From: Brochothrix campestris FSL F6-1037
GTDB taxonomy: Bacteria; Bacillota; Bacilli; Lactobacillales; Listeriaceae
Length of the DNA stretch: 64,000 nucleotides
Assembly: GCF_000525915.1 (NCBI RefSeq)
Contig: NZ_AODH01000022.1
Location: 62,001-126,000 of the forward strand
Direction of reading: 5' to 3'
In this document: in pieces, positions 19,304 through 29,217 of the stretch
How positions within the stretch are numbered: position 1 is the first letter of the stretch
How the letters are laid out: every line of letters starts with the position of its first letter
Notes under the pieces: generated by a model
The model's database searches: none
The model's input: the letters and a program-made list of their open reading frames with translations, nothing else
What the model was told of the DNA's origin: nothing
Made by a program: the position numbers and the translations under genes

Positions 19304-21806
19304 TTAACGTCCGTGACAGTTTTTATATTTTTTTTCCGCTTCCACAAGGGCAACTATCGTTACGACCGATATGTTGATCCTTTTGCGTTGGCATTTTTTT
19401 AGCCACTTTTTCAGTTTGCTCACCTGATACTGCATTGCCTTTAGCCACTTGTTCACGCTCAAGGTTTTGACGGATTTCTGCCTTCATCACATAGCGTGTG
19501 ACGTCGTCATCAACACTTTCAACCATCGCATTAAACATTCGATAACCTTCGGCCTGATATTCTTGTAGTGGGTTGATTTGACCATACGCACGCAGGTTGA
19601 TACCTTCACGCAAATGATCCATCGCATCAATATGATCGGTCCATTTTGTATCAACCACACGTAACATCACGACTTTCTCAAACTCTAACCATTGCTCAGC
19701 ATCTAATAAGTTTCGTTTTGTTTCGTATTCTGCTTGGACAATCTCCCAAATATACGTTTCTAATTGTTCCGCATCCTTATTTTCTAAGTCCGCTTGGTTG
19801 ATTTTAGTCTCACTCAATAAGTTTGCATCGACATACTCAACGATGTTTTTCAACTTGTATTCCTCACGTTCAAGTCCGGCTGTATTATCTGCAACAAGAT
19901 TTGATATGACACGTTCAATCATCCCTAAGATGATTTCATCGAGACTTTCTTCTGTCGTGATGACTTCATAGCGTTGACCATAGATGACTTCACGTTGTTG
20001 ACGTAACACGTCATCGTATTGCAATACTTGCTTCCGTGAATCAAAGTTATTTCCTTCGACCCGTGTTTGCGCCGATTCAACCGCACGACTCAGCATTTTA
20101 CTTTGAATCGCCTCATTTTCGCCCATAAAGCGATCCATCATCCGCTTCACATTGTCAGATGAAAAACGCTTCATCAATTCATCTTCCATTGAAAGATAAA
20201 ATTGCGTCGCACCTGGATCACCTTGTCGACCCGCACGCCCACGTAACTGATTATCAATTCGGCGCGATTCATGACGTTCAGTACCGATAACAGCTAAACC
20301 ACCTGCTTCGATCACACCTTCGCCCAACTTAATATCGGTCCCACGACCGGCCATATTCGTTGCGATTGTAACCGCTCCTTTGAGACCCGCATTCGTAATG
20401 ATATCCGCTTCTCGCTCATGTTGCTTCGCGTTTAAAACGTTATGTGGAATGCCCTTACGTGTTAATTTTTCTGAAATCAATTCCGATGTTTCAATCGCAA
20501 CTGTTCCGACTAAGACTGGTTGTCCTTTTAAATGACGAGCCGCAATGTCTTCTGCGACCGCTTCAAATTTTGCTGCAATCGAACCGTAAATTAAATCGGC
20601 ATGATCTTCACGTTGAATCGGTTTATTCGTTGGAATTTGAATCACTCGCATATTGTAAATGTCCGTTAATTCTTCTTCTTCCGTTTTTGCCGTCCCAGTC
20701 ATACCCGATAATTTTTCGTACATTCGGAAATAGTTTTGGAAGGTAATCGTCGCCATTGTTTTTGATTCACTCTTAATTGCAACGCCTTCTTTAGCTTCAA
20801 TTGATTGGTGCAAACCATCAGAAAAACGGCGTCCTTCCATAATACGACCGGTAAATTGATCGACGATTAATACTTCATCGTCTTGAACAACGTAATCGAC
20901 GTCTTTATGCATTGTCACTTCAGCTTTTAACGCCTGTGCAATGTAATGTAAGATTGATGCATTTGCTAAATCAAAGATGTTATCGACTTGGAAAAACTTC
21001 TCCGCCTTATCCATTCCATCTTCATTTAGTGACACTGCCTTCGTTTTCAAGTCATAAATATAGCTGTCTTCTGTTAGTGTTTTAACAAAGGTAGAGGCAC
21101 GATTATAACCTAACGTTGATTTCTCGGCTTCACCTGAAATAATTAATGGCGTACGGGCCTCATCGATTAAGATTGAATCGACCTCATCAATGACCGCAAA
21201 AGACAACGGACGTTGAACCATCTGCTCTTTATAAACGACCATATTATCGCGTAAGTAATCAAATCCTAATTCATTATTGGTTGAATACGTAATGTCACAG
21301 GCATACTTTTCACGTTTCTCGTCAGTTGATAAGGCATTAATATTAATACCGACGGTTAGACCTAAAAATTCATATAACTGTCCCATTTCAAGCGCATCAC
21401 GTTGCACTAAGTACTCATTGACTGTGACAACATGTACACCTTTACCTGAGAGCGCGTTTAAATAAACAGGTAAGGTCGACGTTAAGGTTTTCCCCTCACC
21501 TGTTTTCATTTCAGCGACGTTACCTTCGTGCAACACTATCCCACCCATGATTTGAACAGGAAACGGATACATCCCCAACACACGTTTCGCCCCTTCACGA
21601 GCAACAGCAAATGCTTCGGGTAATAACTGATCGAGTGTTTCACCTTGTTGTACACGCTCTTTGAATTCAATTGTTTTCTGTTTCAATTGCTCATCAGTTA
21701 ATACTGCCATCTCATCTGCACGTGCTTCTACTAATGCTACTTTCTTTTCTAAATACTTTTCATCTTTTTTACCTGATTCAAATAACTTTTTTAATAATCC
21801 AGCCAT
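19304..21806 (-). CDS. secA: preprotein translocase ATPase SecA, indel near C-terminus
   Basis: SecA drives protein export through SecYEG. Walker A MKTGEGKT (about 100-107), DEVD in [13 protein letters not shown], and helicase motif [12 protein letters not shown] are intact. The uncorrected frame stops at CPCGSGKKI; a T8 run at 19328-19335 should be seven, which restores [15 protein letters not shown] and the stop at 19304, completing the zinc-binding tail. Corrected length is about 833 residues. AGAGGAG precedes the ATG. Confidence 0.93.
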
Positions 21807-21931
21807 TATGTCTCTCCTCTATCATTTAATGTGCCACACTCTCGGAAACAATGCGTCCTATATCTACTACTCATAATAACACTTACTCTCACGACTACAC
21901 AAATATTTTACGATTAGAAGTAATCGGTATC

Positions 21932-21971
21932 AAAAAAGACCTTCCAATTGCAGCAACGCAACGAAAGATCT
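21932..21971 (-). terminator. terminator of hpf
   Basis: On the minus strand AGATCTTTCGTTG pairs with CAATTGGAAGGTCT through several G-U pairs and ends in six T. It lies between hpf and the secA promoter. Confidence 0.6.
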
Positions 21972-22007
21972 CAGTTGGTATGAATGGTTTATGGCTAAGA
22001 AAGTCTG

Positions 22008-22547
22008 TTATTCGGTTTCAATCAACCCGAATTTTCCATCTCTTCGTTTATAGACAATATTGGTTGTTTCTGAATCAGCATCATTATAAATGAAAAAGTC
22101 ATGACCAAGCATATTCATCTGTAAAACTGCTTCTTCACTATTCATCGGCTTCAATTGAAATTGCTTGTTTCGTACAATTTCAAACTCTTTTTCACTCTCT
22201 TCAACTTTCGTTACTTCTACTTTTATTGCGTCAGCACCTTTACTGCGAGGGCGGCGATTAATTTTCGTTTTATGTTTACGTAATTGTCGTTCCAATTTGT
22301 CGGATACGAGGTCAATACTACCATATAACTCTTCACTTTTTTCTTCTGCTCGTAACACGAGTCGTGGTAAAGGAATGGTCACTTCTACTTTAGCTGTTTT
22401 ATCAGTGTACGTTTTCATCTTCACATTAACATTCGCGTCTGGCGCGTCTTCAAAGAAACGTTCTAACTTGGAAATTTTCTTTTCAACATAAGCACGGATA
22501 GCCTCTGTCACTTCAAAATTCTCAGCACGGATATTATAATTTAACAT
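22008..22547 (-). CDS. hpf: long-form ribosome hibernation promoting factor
   Basis: Long HPF pairs 70S ribosomes into inactive 100S dimers in stationary phase or stress. The 179-residue protein has the N-terminal HPF/RaiA fold (about 1-100), a basic linker (KINRRPRSKG) and the C-terminal dimerisation domain (about 120-179; VLQMNMLGHDFFIYNDADSE). AAGGAGGAG precedes the ATG. The 106-base leader has the sequence GTTATATTTACTTAT, also found before degU. Confidence 0.92.
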   Translation of the reverse strand: MLNYNIRAENFEVTEAIRAYVEKKISKLERFFEDAPDANVNVKMKTYTDKTAKVEVTIPLPRLVLRAEEKSEELYGSIDLVSDKLERQLRKHKTKINRRPRSKGADAIKVEVTKVEESEKEFEIVRNKQFQLKPMNSEEAVLQMNMLGHDFFIYNDADSETTNIVYKRRDGKFGLIETE

Positions 22548-22575
22548 AATAACTCCTCCTTCAAATGCAAGCCAG

Positions 22576-22590
22576 ATAAGTAAATATAAC
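22576..22590 (-). promoter_or_regulatory. 15-mer shared by hpf and degU leaders
   Basis: GTTATATTTACTTAT on the minus strand lies 29-43 bases before the hpf ATG. The same 15 bases occur 105-119 bases before degU (26471-26485). It may be a common promoter or regulator site; I do not recognise it. Confidence 0.35.
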
Positions 22591-22653
22591 TATTGATTAG
22601 CTATACTTATCCTTGCTTTAATAGTACCTTTTTTTGCTGAGTTATGCAAATAT

Positions 22654-23298
22654 TTACACGTATTCAACCCCTTTTTCTTGCACTGCAAATAACACGTAGG
22701 CTCCACAGACTTCAACACCTACTTCTTCAAGGCAACGGCAGGCGGCATACAATGTCGCTCCGGTTGTACTGACATCATCAAACAATACAACTTTCCCCAA
22801 ATCATCCGGCTCTTGTATCGTAAAAGCAGGTGGTGATAACAGCCGTTCCAATCGTGTTTTACTAGCTTGACGATGCTGGTTATCTGTCCGTAATACCGGT
22901 GCATATTGGATCCTTGCTGCGTTTAATAAAGCTTCAACTTGCGCAAATCCCCTCTGCCGATAATCCGACAATGGGATTGGCACAATTGTAATTGCTTTCG
23001 GTTGACGCAACAATGTCCTTAATTCATGACTAAAACAGAATGATAGTAACCAATCACCGCTGTACTTATAACGCAACATAAAGTCGGCAGCTGCTTGATT
23101 ATACTTAAACAGTGGCTGAATTAATAACAGACGACCATGACGAAGCTGCAATTCTCGCTGTGCCTGCTGCATTTGCATGACATCAGTTTGATCCACGCGC
23201 TCAAACTGACCTAAGCAGTCACGACATGGCTGTGTTGTTCGCGAAAACAGACACCAGGTTGCAGTTAACAATGGCGCGTCACAAAGAATACAAAGCAT
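22654..23298 (-). CDS. comFC: competence protein ComFC (phosphoribosyltransferase fold)
   Basis: ComFC helps take up transforming DNA with ComFA. The 214-residue protein has an N-terminal zinc site (CILC about 3-6; CRDC about 26-29) and a phosphoribosyltransferase motif VVLFDDVSTTGAT (about 168-180). It starts 4 bases after the comFA stop and ends the cluster before hpf. All expected motifs are intact, but whether the strain becomes competent cannot be judged. Confidence 0.88.
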   Translation of the reverse strand: MLCILCDAPLLTATWCLFSRTTQPCRDCLGQFERVDQTDVMQMQQAQRELQLRHGRLLLIQPLFKYNQAAADFMLRYKYSGDWLLSFCFSHELRTLLRQPKAITIVPIPLSDYRQRGFAQVEALLNAARIQYAPVLRTDNQHRQASKTRLERLLSPPAFTIQEPDDLGKVVLFDDVSTTGATLYAACRCLEEVGVEVCGAYVLFAVQEKGVEYV

Positions 23299-23301
23299 CT
23301 A

Positions 23302-24600
23302 TTACACCTCCCGATTCAAGTGTTTAACCGTAGCAAGCGCTTGACGCAACGCCTTGGTCATCCCACCATGAAAGAACACAATTTCACCCTCTTGATATAA
23401 CGGATTACGCCCCACACGTCCACTAATTTGCAGTAAGGTCGCTCGATTAAATTGACGGTGTTCCGCGCCAATGATTGCAACGTTAACATTAGGAAAGTTC
23501 ACGCCGCGTTCTAAAACAAGTGTGGTTACGAGCACCGTTATCTCCCCTTCTTTAAATGCCGAAATATGCTGTTCTCGTTGTCCATTTTTGGCAGACACCC
23601 CCGCCACACGAACTGACAGTTGCGCTTGAACCGCGGAAACGACTAAATCAACCTGCTTTATTTCTGGCACAAATATTAGCGTCTGCCGCTCAGAAACGAC
23701 CCTTGTTAACCAACGACTTACCTTTTGTGGCAAGCGCCCGGTCGCTATTTTCTCATACCAATTGAGCACCAATACTTCTCTGGGAACAAGCATGTCTTTG
23801 CCATGATAGCGCCGATGTAACTCGGAAGAACGGTAACACCCCCGCCTCAGCTGTTTTTGTCGTTTAGCAGATGGTGTAGCACTTAAATAGACCAACAGAC
23901 CATCACTCGTTAACGCTTGTTTGACGCCATAGTGAAGCGACTCATTCCTACTGTATGGAAACGCATCCGCTTCATCAACAATAAGTAATTTAAAACTACG
24001 ATGAAAACGAAGCAGCTGTTGCACTGTTCCAATCACTAACTGTTCTCCCTGATAGACCGCTCCGCTTTTTTGATGCAACACGACGTGTGGCACTGTCGTA
24101 AAAACTTGCGTCACCTGTTCCGAAACTGCCTTGCAGGCTTCGCGACGAGGTGAAACGAAGGCAACATACTGCCCTTGCGCAATTACTTGTTGCATCGCAG
24201 CAAATAGCATTGCCGTTTTTCCCGCCCCAGTCACTGCCCAAACATAATGAAATGATTGCTTCAACCTCAGTGTTTCAACGACTTCAGAACTGATTTGTCG
24301 TTGCTTTTCCGTTAATATACTCACCTCGCGTAACGGAACCATCGCTACTTTTAACTTAGGTAACGAACGCCAGATGAATTTTTGCGTTGATCGTGCACTA
24401 CCAATCATTACACATTCACGACAATAGTAATACGGTTGTTGGCGCGCTTGCTTCACATAAACAATCGCTGACCGCTTCATACACGAACACCGCCAACACC
24501 GAAGAACACCTCCCTTTTTTTCGATTACTGGAAACGATGTCCATCCTTTTGGGACTCGTGCATCAAACGCCTTTAAATGCAATACCCCTCTTTGCATCAT
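23302..24600 (-). CDS. comFA: competence helicase ComFA
   Basis: ComFA is a membrane-associated DEAD-box ATPase that drives single-stranded DNA import. The 432-residue protein has a four-cysteine zinc finger (CWRC, CSC and YYCREC, about 35-80), Walker A VTGAGKT (about 143-149), DEAD in LLIVDEADAFPY, SAT in YLSATPS and the C-terminal helicase part with QISGRVGR. It is followed directly by comFC. A T7 run inside it is in frame. Confidence 0.9.
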   Translation of the reverse strand: MMQRGVLHLKAFDARVPKGWTSFPVIEKKGGVLRCWRCSCMKRSAIVYVKQARQQPYYYCRECVMIGSARSTQKFIWRSLPKLKVAMVPLREVSILTEKQRQISSEVVETLRLKQSFHYVWAVTGAGKTAMLFAAMQQVIAQGQYVAFVSPRREACKAVSEQVTQVFTTVPHVVLHQKSGAVYQGEQLVIGTVQQLLRFHRSFKLLIVDEADAFPYSRNESLHYGVKQALTSDGLLVYLSATPSAKRQKQLRRGCYRSSELHRRYHGKDMLVPREVLVLNWYEKIATGRLPQKVSRWLTRVVSERQTLIFVPEIKQVDLVVSAVQAQLSVRVAGVSAKNGQREQHISAFKEGEITVLVTTLVLERGVNFPNVNVAIIGAEHRQFNRATLLQISGRVGRNPLYQEGEIVFFHGGMTKALRQALATVKHLNREV

Positions 24601-24652
24601 CGCACCCCCTTCATAAGTTACTTATTCACGGTCACCGCCGCTTTTCCCTCAC

Positions 24653-24687
24653 CAAAAAAGGAGCTATCTCATGTATGAGATAGCTCC
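24653..24687 (-). terminator. terminator of degU-degV
   Basis: A perfect stem GGAGCTATCTCAT with ATGAGATAGCTCC is followed by six T on the minus strand. comFA starts 53 bases further and must have its own promoter. Confidence 0.92.
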
Positions 24688-24692
24688 AGGCT

Positions 24693-24763
24693 GTAGAAAA
24701 AGTCGAATCAAACTGCTTTTTCCGTAAAAAGTGGTCATGTGACTTTGGCTACGAGATGATAAC
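24693..24763 (-). repeat. 3'UTR repeat module (copy after degV)
   Basis: On the minus strand this reads from GTTATCATC through GTAGCCAAAGTC to TTCGACTTTTTCTAC and lies directly before the degV terminator. AAAGTC and GACTTT form a stem around an inner hairpin CTTTTT-ACGG-AAAAAG. GTAGCCAAAGTC is identical in the glyA 3'UTR; the AAAAAGTCGAAT part (plus strand) also occurs after pyrG. Confidence 0.55.
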
Positions 24764-24830
24764 ACTTTTGAGGTATAAATAAGATGTCTAGAAAATACGA
24801 TTAATATAGTAACGTTATAATGGCATGATG

Positions 24831-25673
24831 TTATTGTATCGTCCAAACAAGCGCTATCGCTCCCGGACCTAAATGTGTACCTAAGACTGGACTGAATTCG
24901 CGCACATCCCAATTAGCTTCCGGATATTTTGCAACCATTTCTTCATACACTTCTTGTGCTTTTTCCGGCGCATCCGCATGTAAGACTGAAACATGTAATT
25001 TCGGTGTTTTTGCATACACATCAGCTAAAATCAATTCAATCCGCTTCAGCGCTTTTTTCTGTGTTCTAATTTTATCAAAAATATTGAGTGTTTTATTCGT
25101 AAATCGAATCACTGGTTTGATTTTCAACATACTGCCAACTAAAGCTGACGCACCTGACGTACGACCGCCTTTTGCTAAATGATGTAAATCATCAGCCACA
25201 ATATAAGCATCCATCGCTTCAATCATTCGGTCTATTTTCGCTAAAACAGCTGGCAATTCTGCACCTGCAGCAATCATCCGTCCCGCTTCTTCAACTAAAT
25301 AAGCTTGTGGTGTACTGCTGTAACATGAATCAACAACTTCAATCTTAACTTCGGGTAGTTCTGCCGCCATTGCTACTGCAGTTTGATACGTTCCGCTTAT
25401 TTCTGATGATAAGGTTAACACAAGAATCGCATCATAATCTTGAGCTAATTCTTTGTATAATTCCAACCATACACCTGGAGCCGGCTGCGAACTTGTCGGA
25501 ATTTCTGCTGCTTCTTTCATCAATCTGTAAAAGTCTTTATTTGTTAAGTCCTGTTGTTCTCGATATGACTTACCGCCCACATTAATCATCAGTGGTACCG
25601 TGTGAATCTGATATTTTTCAATCGTCGCCGCATCAAGCGCTGCGGTTGTATCAGAAACAAGTGCAATTTTCAT
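24831..25673 (-). CDS. degV: DegV family fatty-acid-binding protein
   Basis: DegV proteins bind fatty acids; some present them to fatty acid kinase FakA. The 280-residue protein has the DegV fold with ALVSDTTAALD at the N-terminus and the lipid-site motif TSSQPAPGVW (about 80-89). The ATG at 25673 sits 9 bases after AAGGGG; the upstream ATG at 25682 overlaps that site. It follows degU closely, as in Listeria and Bacillus. The bound lipid is not known. Confidence 0.88.
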   Translation of the reverse strand: MKIALVSDTTAALDAATIEKYQIHTVPLMINVGGKSYREQQDLTNKDFYRLMKEAAEIPTSSQPAPGVWLELYKELAQDYDAILVLTLSSEISGTYQTAVAMAAELPEVKIEVVDSCYSSTPQAYLVEEAGRMIAAGAELPAVLAKIDRMIEAMDAYIVADDLHHLAKGGRTSGASALVGSMLKIKPVIRFTNKTLNIFDKIRTQKKALKRIELILADVYAKTPKLHVSVLHADAPEKAQEVYEEMVAKYPEANWDVREFSPVLGTHLGPGAIALVWTIQ

Positions 25674-25688
25674 CTTTGTCATCCCCTT

Positions 25689-26366
25689 TTAACTAATCGC
25701 GACCCAATTGTTACGGATTCCTTTTAAGACAGCTTGTGTCCGATCAGCAACTTCTAATTTTTTCAAGATGCTGCTGACATGGTTTTTAACCGTCTTCTCA
25801 CTAATATATAAATCCACACCAATATCACGATTGTTTTTTCCTGCCGCCAACAATTGTAACACTTCACACTCACGCTGTGTCAAGAGATGCAACGGATATT
25901 GTATATCCGTACCCGCTATCCGACCCAAACTCAACTTATCGTTCTCACCATGCGCTAGCAATCCGAGCAATCGTTTACTGATTTGCGGATGAATATAAGC
26001 ATTGCCAACACTCAAATTTTTAACAGCTGTAATAAATTCCGCACTGTCCATATCTTTTAATAAAAAACCGACTACGTTGCGCTTAATTGCCTTAGCGAGT
26101 TCGTGATTACTCGTAAAATCTGACAACAAAGCGACTTGGATTTGCTGACGTCCACTTAAATACACTAGCATCTCTTCTAGCATTTCTTTATTTTGTGAGT
26201 TCCCATCTACAAATACAACTTGTGGCTCATACTTTTTCAACTCTTCAATTACCGAGGCAGAAACGGTTGTAACGTGAGTTACTTTCAAACTTACATCTTC
26301 ATTTAAAATATGTCGCAAACCTTCTCTGTATAATTGATGATCATCCACTATCATTATTGTCGTCAT
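25689..26366 (-). CDS. degU: orphan response regulator DegU
   Basis: DegU is a NarL-type regulator of motility, competence and exoenzymes. The 225-residue protein has a receiver with the acidic pair (VDDHQLYREG), a probable phosphoacceptor Asp in VVFVDGNS (about 54) and Lys in FLLKDMD, and a C-terminal LuxR helix-turn-helix (LTQRECEVLQLLAAG to KTVKNHVSSILKKL). No degS kinase is next to it, as in Listeria, where DegU works without DegS. The residues after the Asp (GNSQNKE) differ from the usual DxxMP, so phosphorylation may differ too. Confidence 0.85.
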   Translation of the reverse strand: MTTIMIVDDHQLYREGLRHILNEDVSLKVTHVTTVSASVIEELKKYEPQVVFVDGNSQNKEMLEEMLVYLSGRQQIQVALLSDFTSNHELAKAIKRNVVGFLLKDMDSAEFITAVKNLSVGNAYIHPQISKRLLGLLAHGENDKLSLGRIAGTDIQYPLHLLTQRECEVLQLLAAGKNNRDIGVDLYISEKTVKNHVSSILKKLEVADRTQAVLKGIRNNWVAIS

Positions 26367-26844
26367 TTTTGTTCCATCCCCACGTTCATTTAATTTACAA
26401 TTTGTCGCTCATTCTCAACGGCCACCACTAATTCTTTTAGCCCATAAAGCGAGTTTCTGCAATAATCTATATAAGTAAATATAACCTATAATACACAGAA
26501 GATAAACATTTTAATCAGTTATTTAACTACAAAAACGTCTTGTTACTGGTTATTTTTCCTTACATGTGAATAAAAATACAATACTTCAAACCCATATTTA
26601 ACATTAACATTGTTCCTAAAGCCAATAAATTAGCAACAAAACATCCTACCCAATCAATATGTTATACATTTTATTTTATAAAAATACATGCCATTCTTTT
26701 TTTACCTTTTCATCTTTTAGACACTTTTATGACTATTTACACATCATAAATCATTTGTACTGTTCCAAAATAACAACTATACTATAGAAAATACTAACGC
26801 CTCATCGACACATCCAAAGTCAATTCAAATGAAGGAGGTTTCTC
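26367..26844. other. AT-rich divergent intergenic region degU/yvyE
   Basis: These 478 bases between divergent genes are strongly AT-rich and hold no gene that I can see. A good plus-strand promoter serves yvyE: -35 TTGTAC (26755-26760), 17-base spacer, -10 TATACT (26778-26783). The degU leader is long and contains GTTATATTTACTTAT at 26485-26471 (minus), shared with hpf. Confidence 0.6.
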
Positions 26845-27481
26845 ATGTTAGAACAGTACATCACAATAAAAAAAAAATGCTCACTACGAAACAACGATAC
26901 AAAAGTCACGCTTCATTACACATATCCAACGAGTCGAGACAGAACAAGAAGCAAAACGATTCATCCAAGCGATAAAAAAAGCACATTCGCAAGCAAATCA
27001 TAATTGTTCAGCCTACCTAATTGGAGAGCACGACCAATATCAAAAAGCAAATGACGACGGCGAACCGAGCGGAACTGCCGGCGTACCCATGTTAGACGTT
27101 TTGAAAAAACGTCATTTAAAAAATGTCGCCGTTGTCGTCACGCGCTATTTTGGCGGGATAAAGTTAGGCGCAGGCGGCTTAGTCCGGGCATATAGTCACA
27201 GTGTCAGTGACGCACTGATAGCGATTGGCTTAGTTGAATGTCAATTGATGACATTGCTTTCATGTACTGTCACCTATCCTTTACAACCAATTGTCGAGCA
27301 TGCACTTTCGAAAAAGGAACTTGCCATCGAAAATGTCAATTACAATGAATTCGTGACCTTCACTATCTTTGTTAAACAAAGCGAACTTCCAAACACATCA
27401 GCATGGTTAACCGATATCACTAACGGTTCTGCTCAGATTGTCATGGGAGAAAACCGCTATCTCGAACGGTCTCTATCATGA
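26845..27481 (+). CDS. yvyE: YvyE/YigZ (IMPACT) family protein, frameshifted in A run
   Basis: This family is conserved and binds or remodels RNA or ribosome partners; its role is unclear. ATG 26845 follows GAAGGAGG. After MLEQYITIKK the frame breaks in a run of ten A (26868-26877); nine restores NAHYETTIQKSRFI and on to YQKANDDGEPSGTAG, the family signature, and VVVTRYFGGIKLGAGGL. The corrected protein is about 211 residues with the IMPACT domain first and a ferredoxin-like C-terminal domain. The stop overlaps the next gene (ATGA). Confidence 0.87.
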
Positions 27482-28041
27482 TAATACCACTTTTATCTAC
27501 TTCAATAATAACCGAGCGCTTATTATTAGCGCCGCTAATTCCCGCGGATAATGACGAACTTTACACACTTTGGTCCAACCTAGAAACAACGCGTTATTTA
27601 CATAGTCCAAAGCTCACTGCACCGACAATGGTCGCTGCGGTTGTCGAAGCAATTGCAGCAGATCCCTACTTTCAACGGTTTTCATTACGAACTTTGACAG
27701 ATTATACATTGATTGGTACAGTCGGCATTAACGACTGTACCGCCAAAGGGATTGAAATCGGGTTTGAATTATTACCTCGCTACAAACGACAAGGCTATAT
27801 GTCTGAGGCGTTAACAGCATTTCTATACAATATATGGAATCAAACCGATGCCGACATTTACGCAAAGGTGGATACCGCTAATTACGCCTCACTCAAACTA
27901 CTTGAATCACTGCAGGCAAATCGCGTATTCTCTACAAAAGAGTACTGCGTCGAACGAGAGGAAACAGTCGACCTCTACTACTACATTTTGGAAAAAAAAG
28001 AATTTTCTTACCAAATTTTAATCCAATTATTCTATATTTAA
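27478..28041 (+). CDS. GNAT acetyltransferase, RimJ/RimL type
   Basis: This 187-residue protein is a predicted acetyl-CoA-dependent N-acetyltransferase. ITERLLLAPLIPAD starts the fold, and the acetyl-CoA loop resembles PRYKRQGYMSEAL (about 100-112) in place of the usual RRGIASEA; ANYASLKLLESL (about 134-145) is the conserved last part. It overlaps yvyE by 4 bases, so the two are cotranscribed. The substrate is unknown; the family often acts on protein N-termini or small amines. Confidence 0.75.
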   Translation: MIIPLLSTSIITERLLLAPLIPADNDELYTLWSNLETTRYLHSPKLTAPTMVAAVVEAIAADPYFQRFSLRTLTDYTLIGTVGINDCTAKGIEIGFELLPRYKRQGYMSEALTAFLYNIWNQTDADIYAKVDTANYASLKLLESLQANRVFSTKEYCVEREETVDLYYYILEKKEFSYQILIQLFYI

Positions 28042-28127
28042 ACAAGGCTTTTATGTATAATGAAACAATGATGTATCTTTAGACACTGGATTGTAAAAAT
28101 AACGAACGTATACAAAGGAGTTTTATC

Positions 28128-29180
28128 ATGTCCCAATCGAGACAACCCAAAAAAAGCAAACATAAACGTCGAAAAATCATTCTTTTTTCAATCATGCTAC
28201 CGATTATGGCAATTATTTTAGTCGTTTCTGTTTACGCTACATACCTATATTCAAAAGGTGAAAACGCCCTAGATAAAGCCTTCTCTTCAATCCGTGATGG
28301 AAAAGGCTCTAGTTTACGAACTCAAAAGATTGATCCAACAAAAGATAACATGTCCTTCTTAATCATCGGAGTTGATGATAGCGATGTTCGTAAGTTCGAA
28401 GGAAATTCACGATCAGACGCCTTAATCTACGGCACCTTAAATGTCAAAACACATGACCTTACTTTGTTAAGCATCCCACGTGATTCATACGTTCTTGTAC
28501 CCGGTACTGACAACAGTTCTGAACAATGGACCAAAATTACACACGCCCATGCATACGGCGGGCCGGAACTAAGTGTCCAAACGGTCGAAAATACCTTACA
28601 GTTACCGGTCGATCACTACATACGTTTCAACTTCGACTCTTTCTTAGACATCGTTGATAACCTAGGTGGCATTGATATTAATGTCCCTGTCACTTTCACT
28701 GAACAAGACTCCAAAGACAAAGCTGGCGCGATTACACTCAAAAAAGGACAGCAAACACTCAACGGCGAAGAAGCCCTAGCACTTGCCCGCACACGCCACA
28801 TTGATAACGATATCGAACGTGGCAAACGGCAACAACTTGTGATTGAAGCAATCATCCAAAAAGCTGTGAAAACAACATCTATTACCACTTATCCTAAATT
28901 AATCGAAACAATTGGGGATAACATGAAAACAGACCTTTCAAAAGATGATATTACTTCACTCGCTCAATACGCATTAACAAAGGGCGTTAACGTTAAAACA
29001 AAAACGTTAGCCGGTAGCGATTCAACGATTGACGGTACCTATTATTACACATTAGATGAAGAAGCTCTCCACGTAACAGCAAATGAATTAGCAAAAGAGT
29101 TAGATTTCACACCGCCATTTGCTGCAGCAACGACTGACGATACGGTTGCTGACGATGCAACTGCCATTAGCGCGGAATAA
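28128..29180 (+). CDS. LytR-CpsA-Psr (LCP) cell-wall ligase
   Basis: LCP enzymes attach teichoic acid or other glycopolymers to peptidoglycan outside the membrane. The 350-residue protein has a basic cytoplasmic start, one membrane helix (about 20-42) and the LCP domain (about 75-320) with NSRSDALIYGTL, the Arg-Asp pair in SIPRDSYVLVPG and ALARTRHIDNDIERGKRQQ. AAAGGAG precedes the ATG. It faces tagO, and tagA is near, so teichoic acid attachment is the likely role. An A7 run at its start is in frame. Confidence 0.9.
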   Translation: MSQSRQPKKSKHKRRKIILFSIMLPIMAIILVVSVYATYLYSKGENALDKAFSSIRDGKGSSLRTQKIDPTKDNMSFLIIGVDDSDVRKFEGNSRSDALIYGTLNVKTHDLTLLSIPRDSYVLVPGTDNSSEQWTKITHAHAYGGPELSVQTVENTLQLPVDHYIRFNFDSFLDIVDNLGGIDINVPVTFTEQDSKDKAGAITLKKGQQTLNGEEALALARTRHIDNDIERGKRQQLVIEAIIQKAVKTTSITTYPKLIETIGDNMKTDLSKDDITSLAQYALTKGVNVKTKTLAGSDSTIDGTYYYTLDEEALHVTANELAKELDFTPPFAAATTDDTVADDATAISAE

Positions 29181-29182
29181 AT

Positions 29183-29217
29183 AAAAAAGAAACCTCCTTT
29201 TTTGGAGGTTTCTTTTT
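29183..29217. terminator. bidirectional terminator between LCP gene and tagO
   Basis: GAAACCTCC-TTTTTT-GGAGGTTTC is flanked by an A run and a T run, so it can end both convergent transcripts. Confidence 0.93.
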
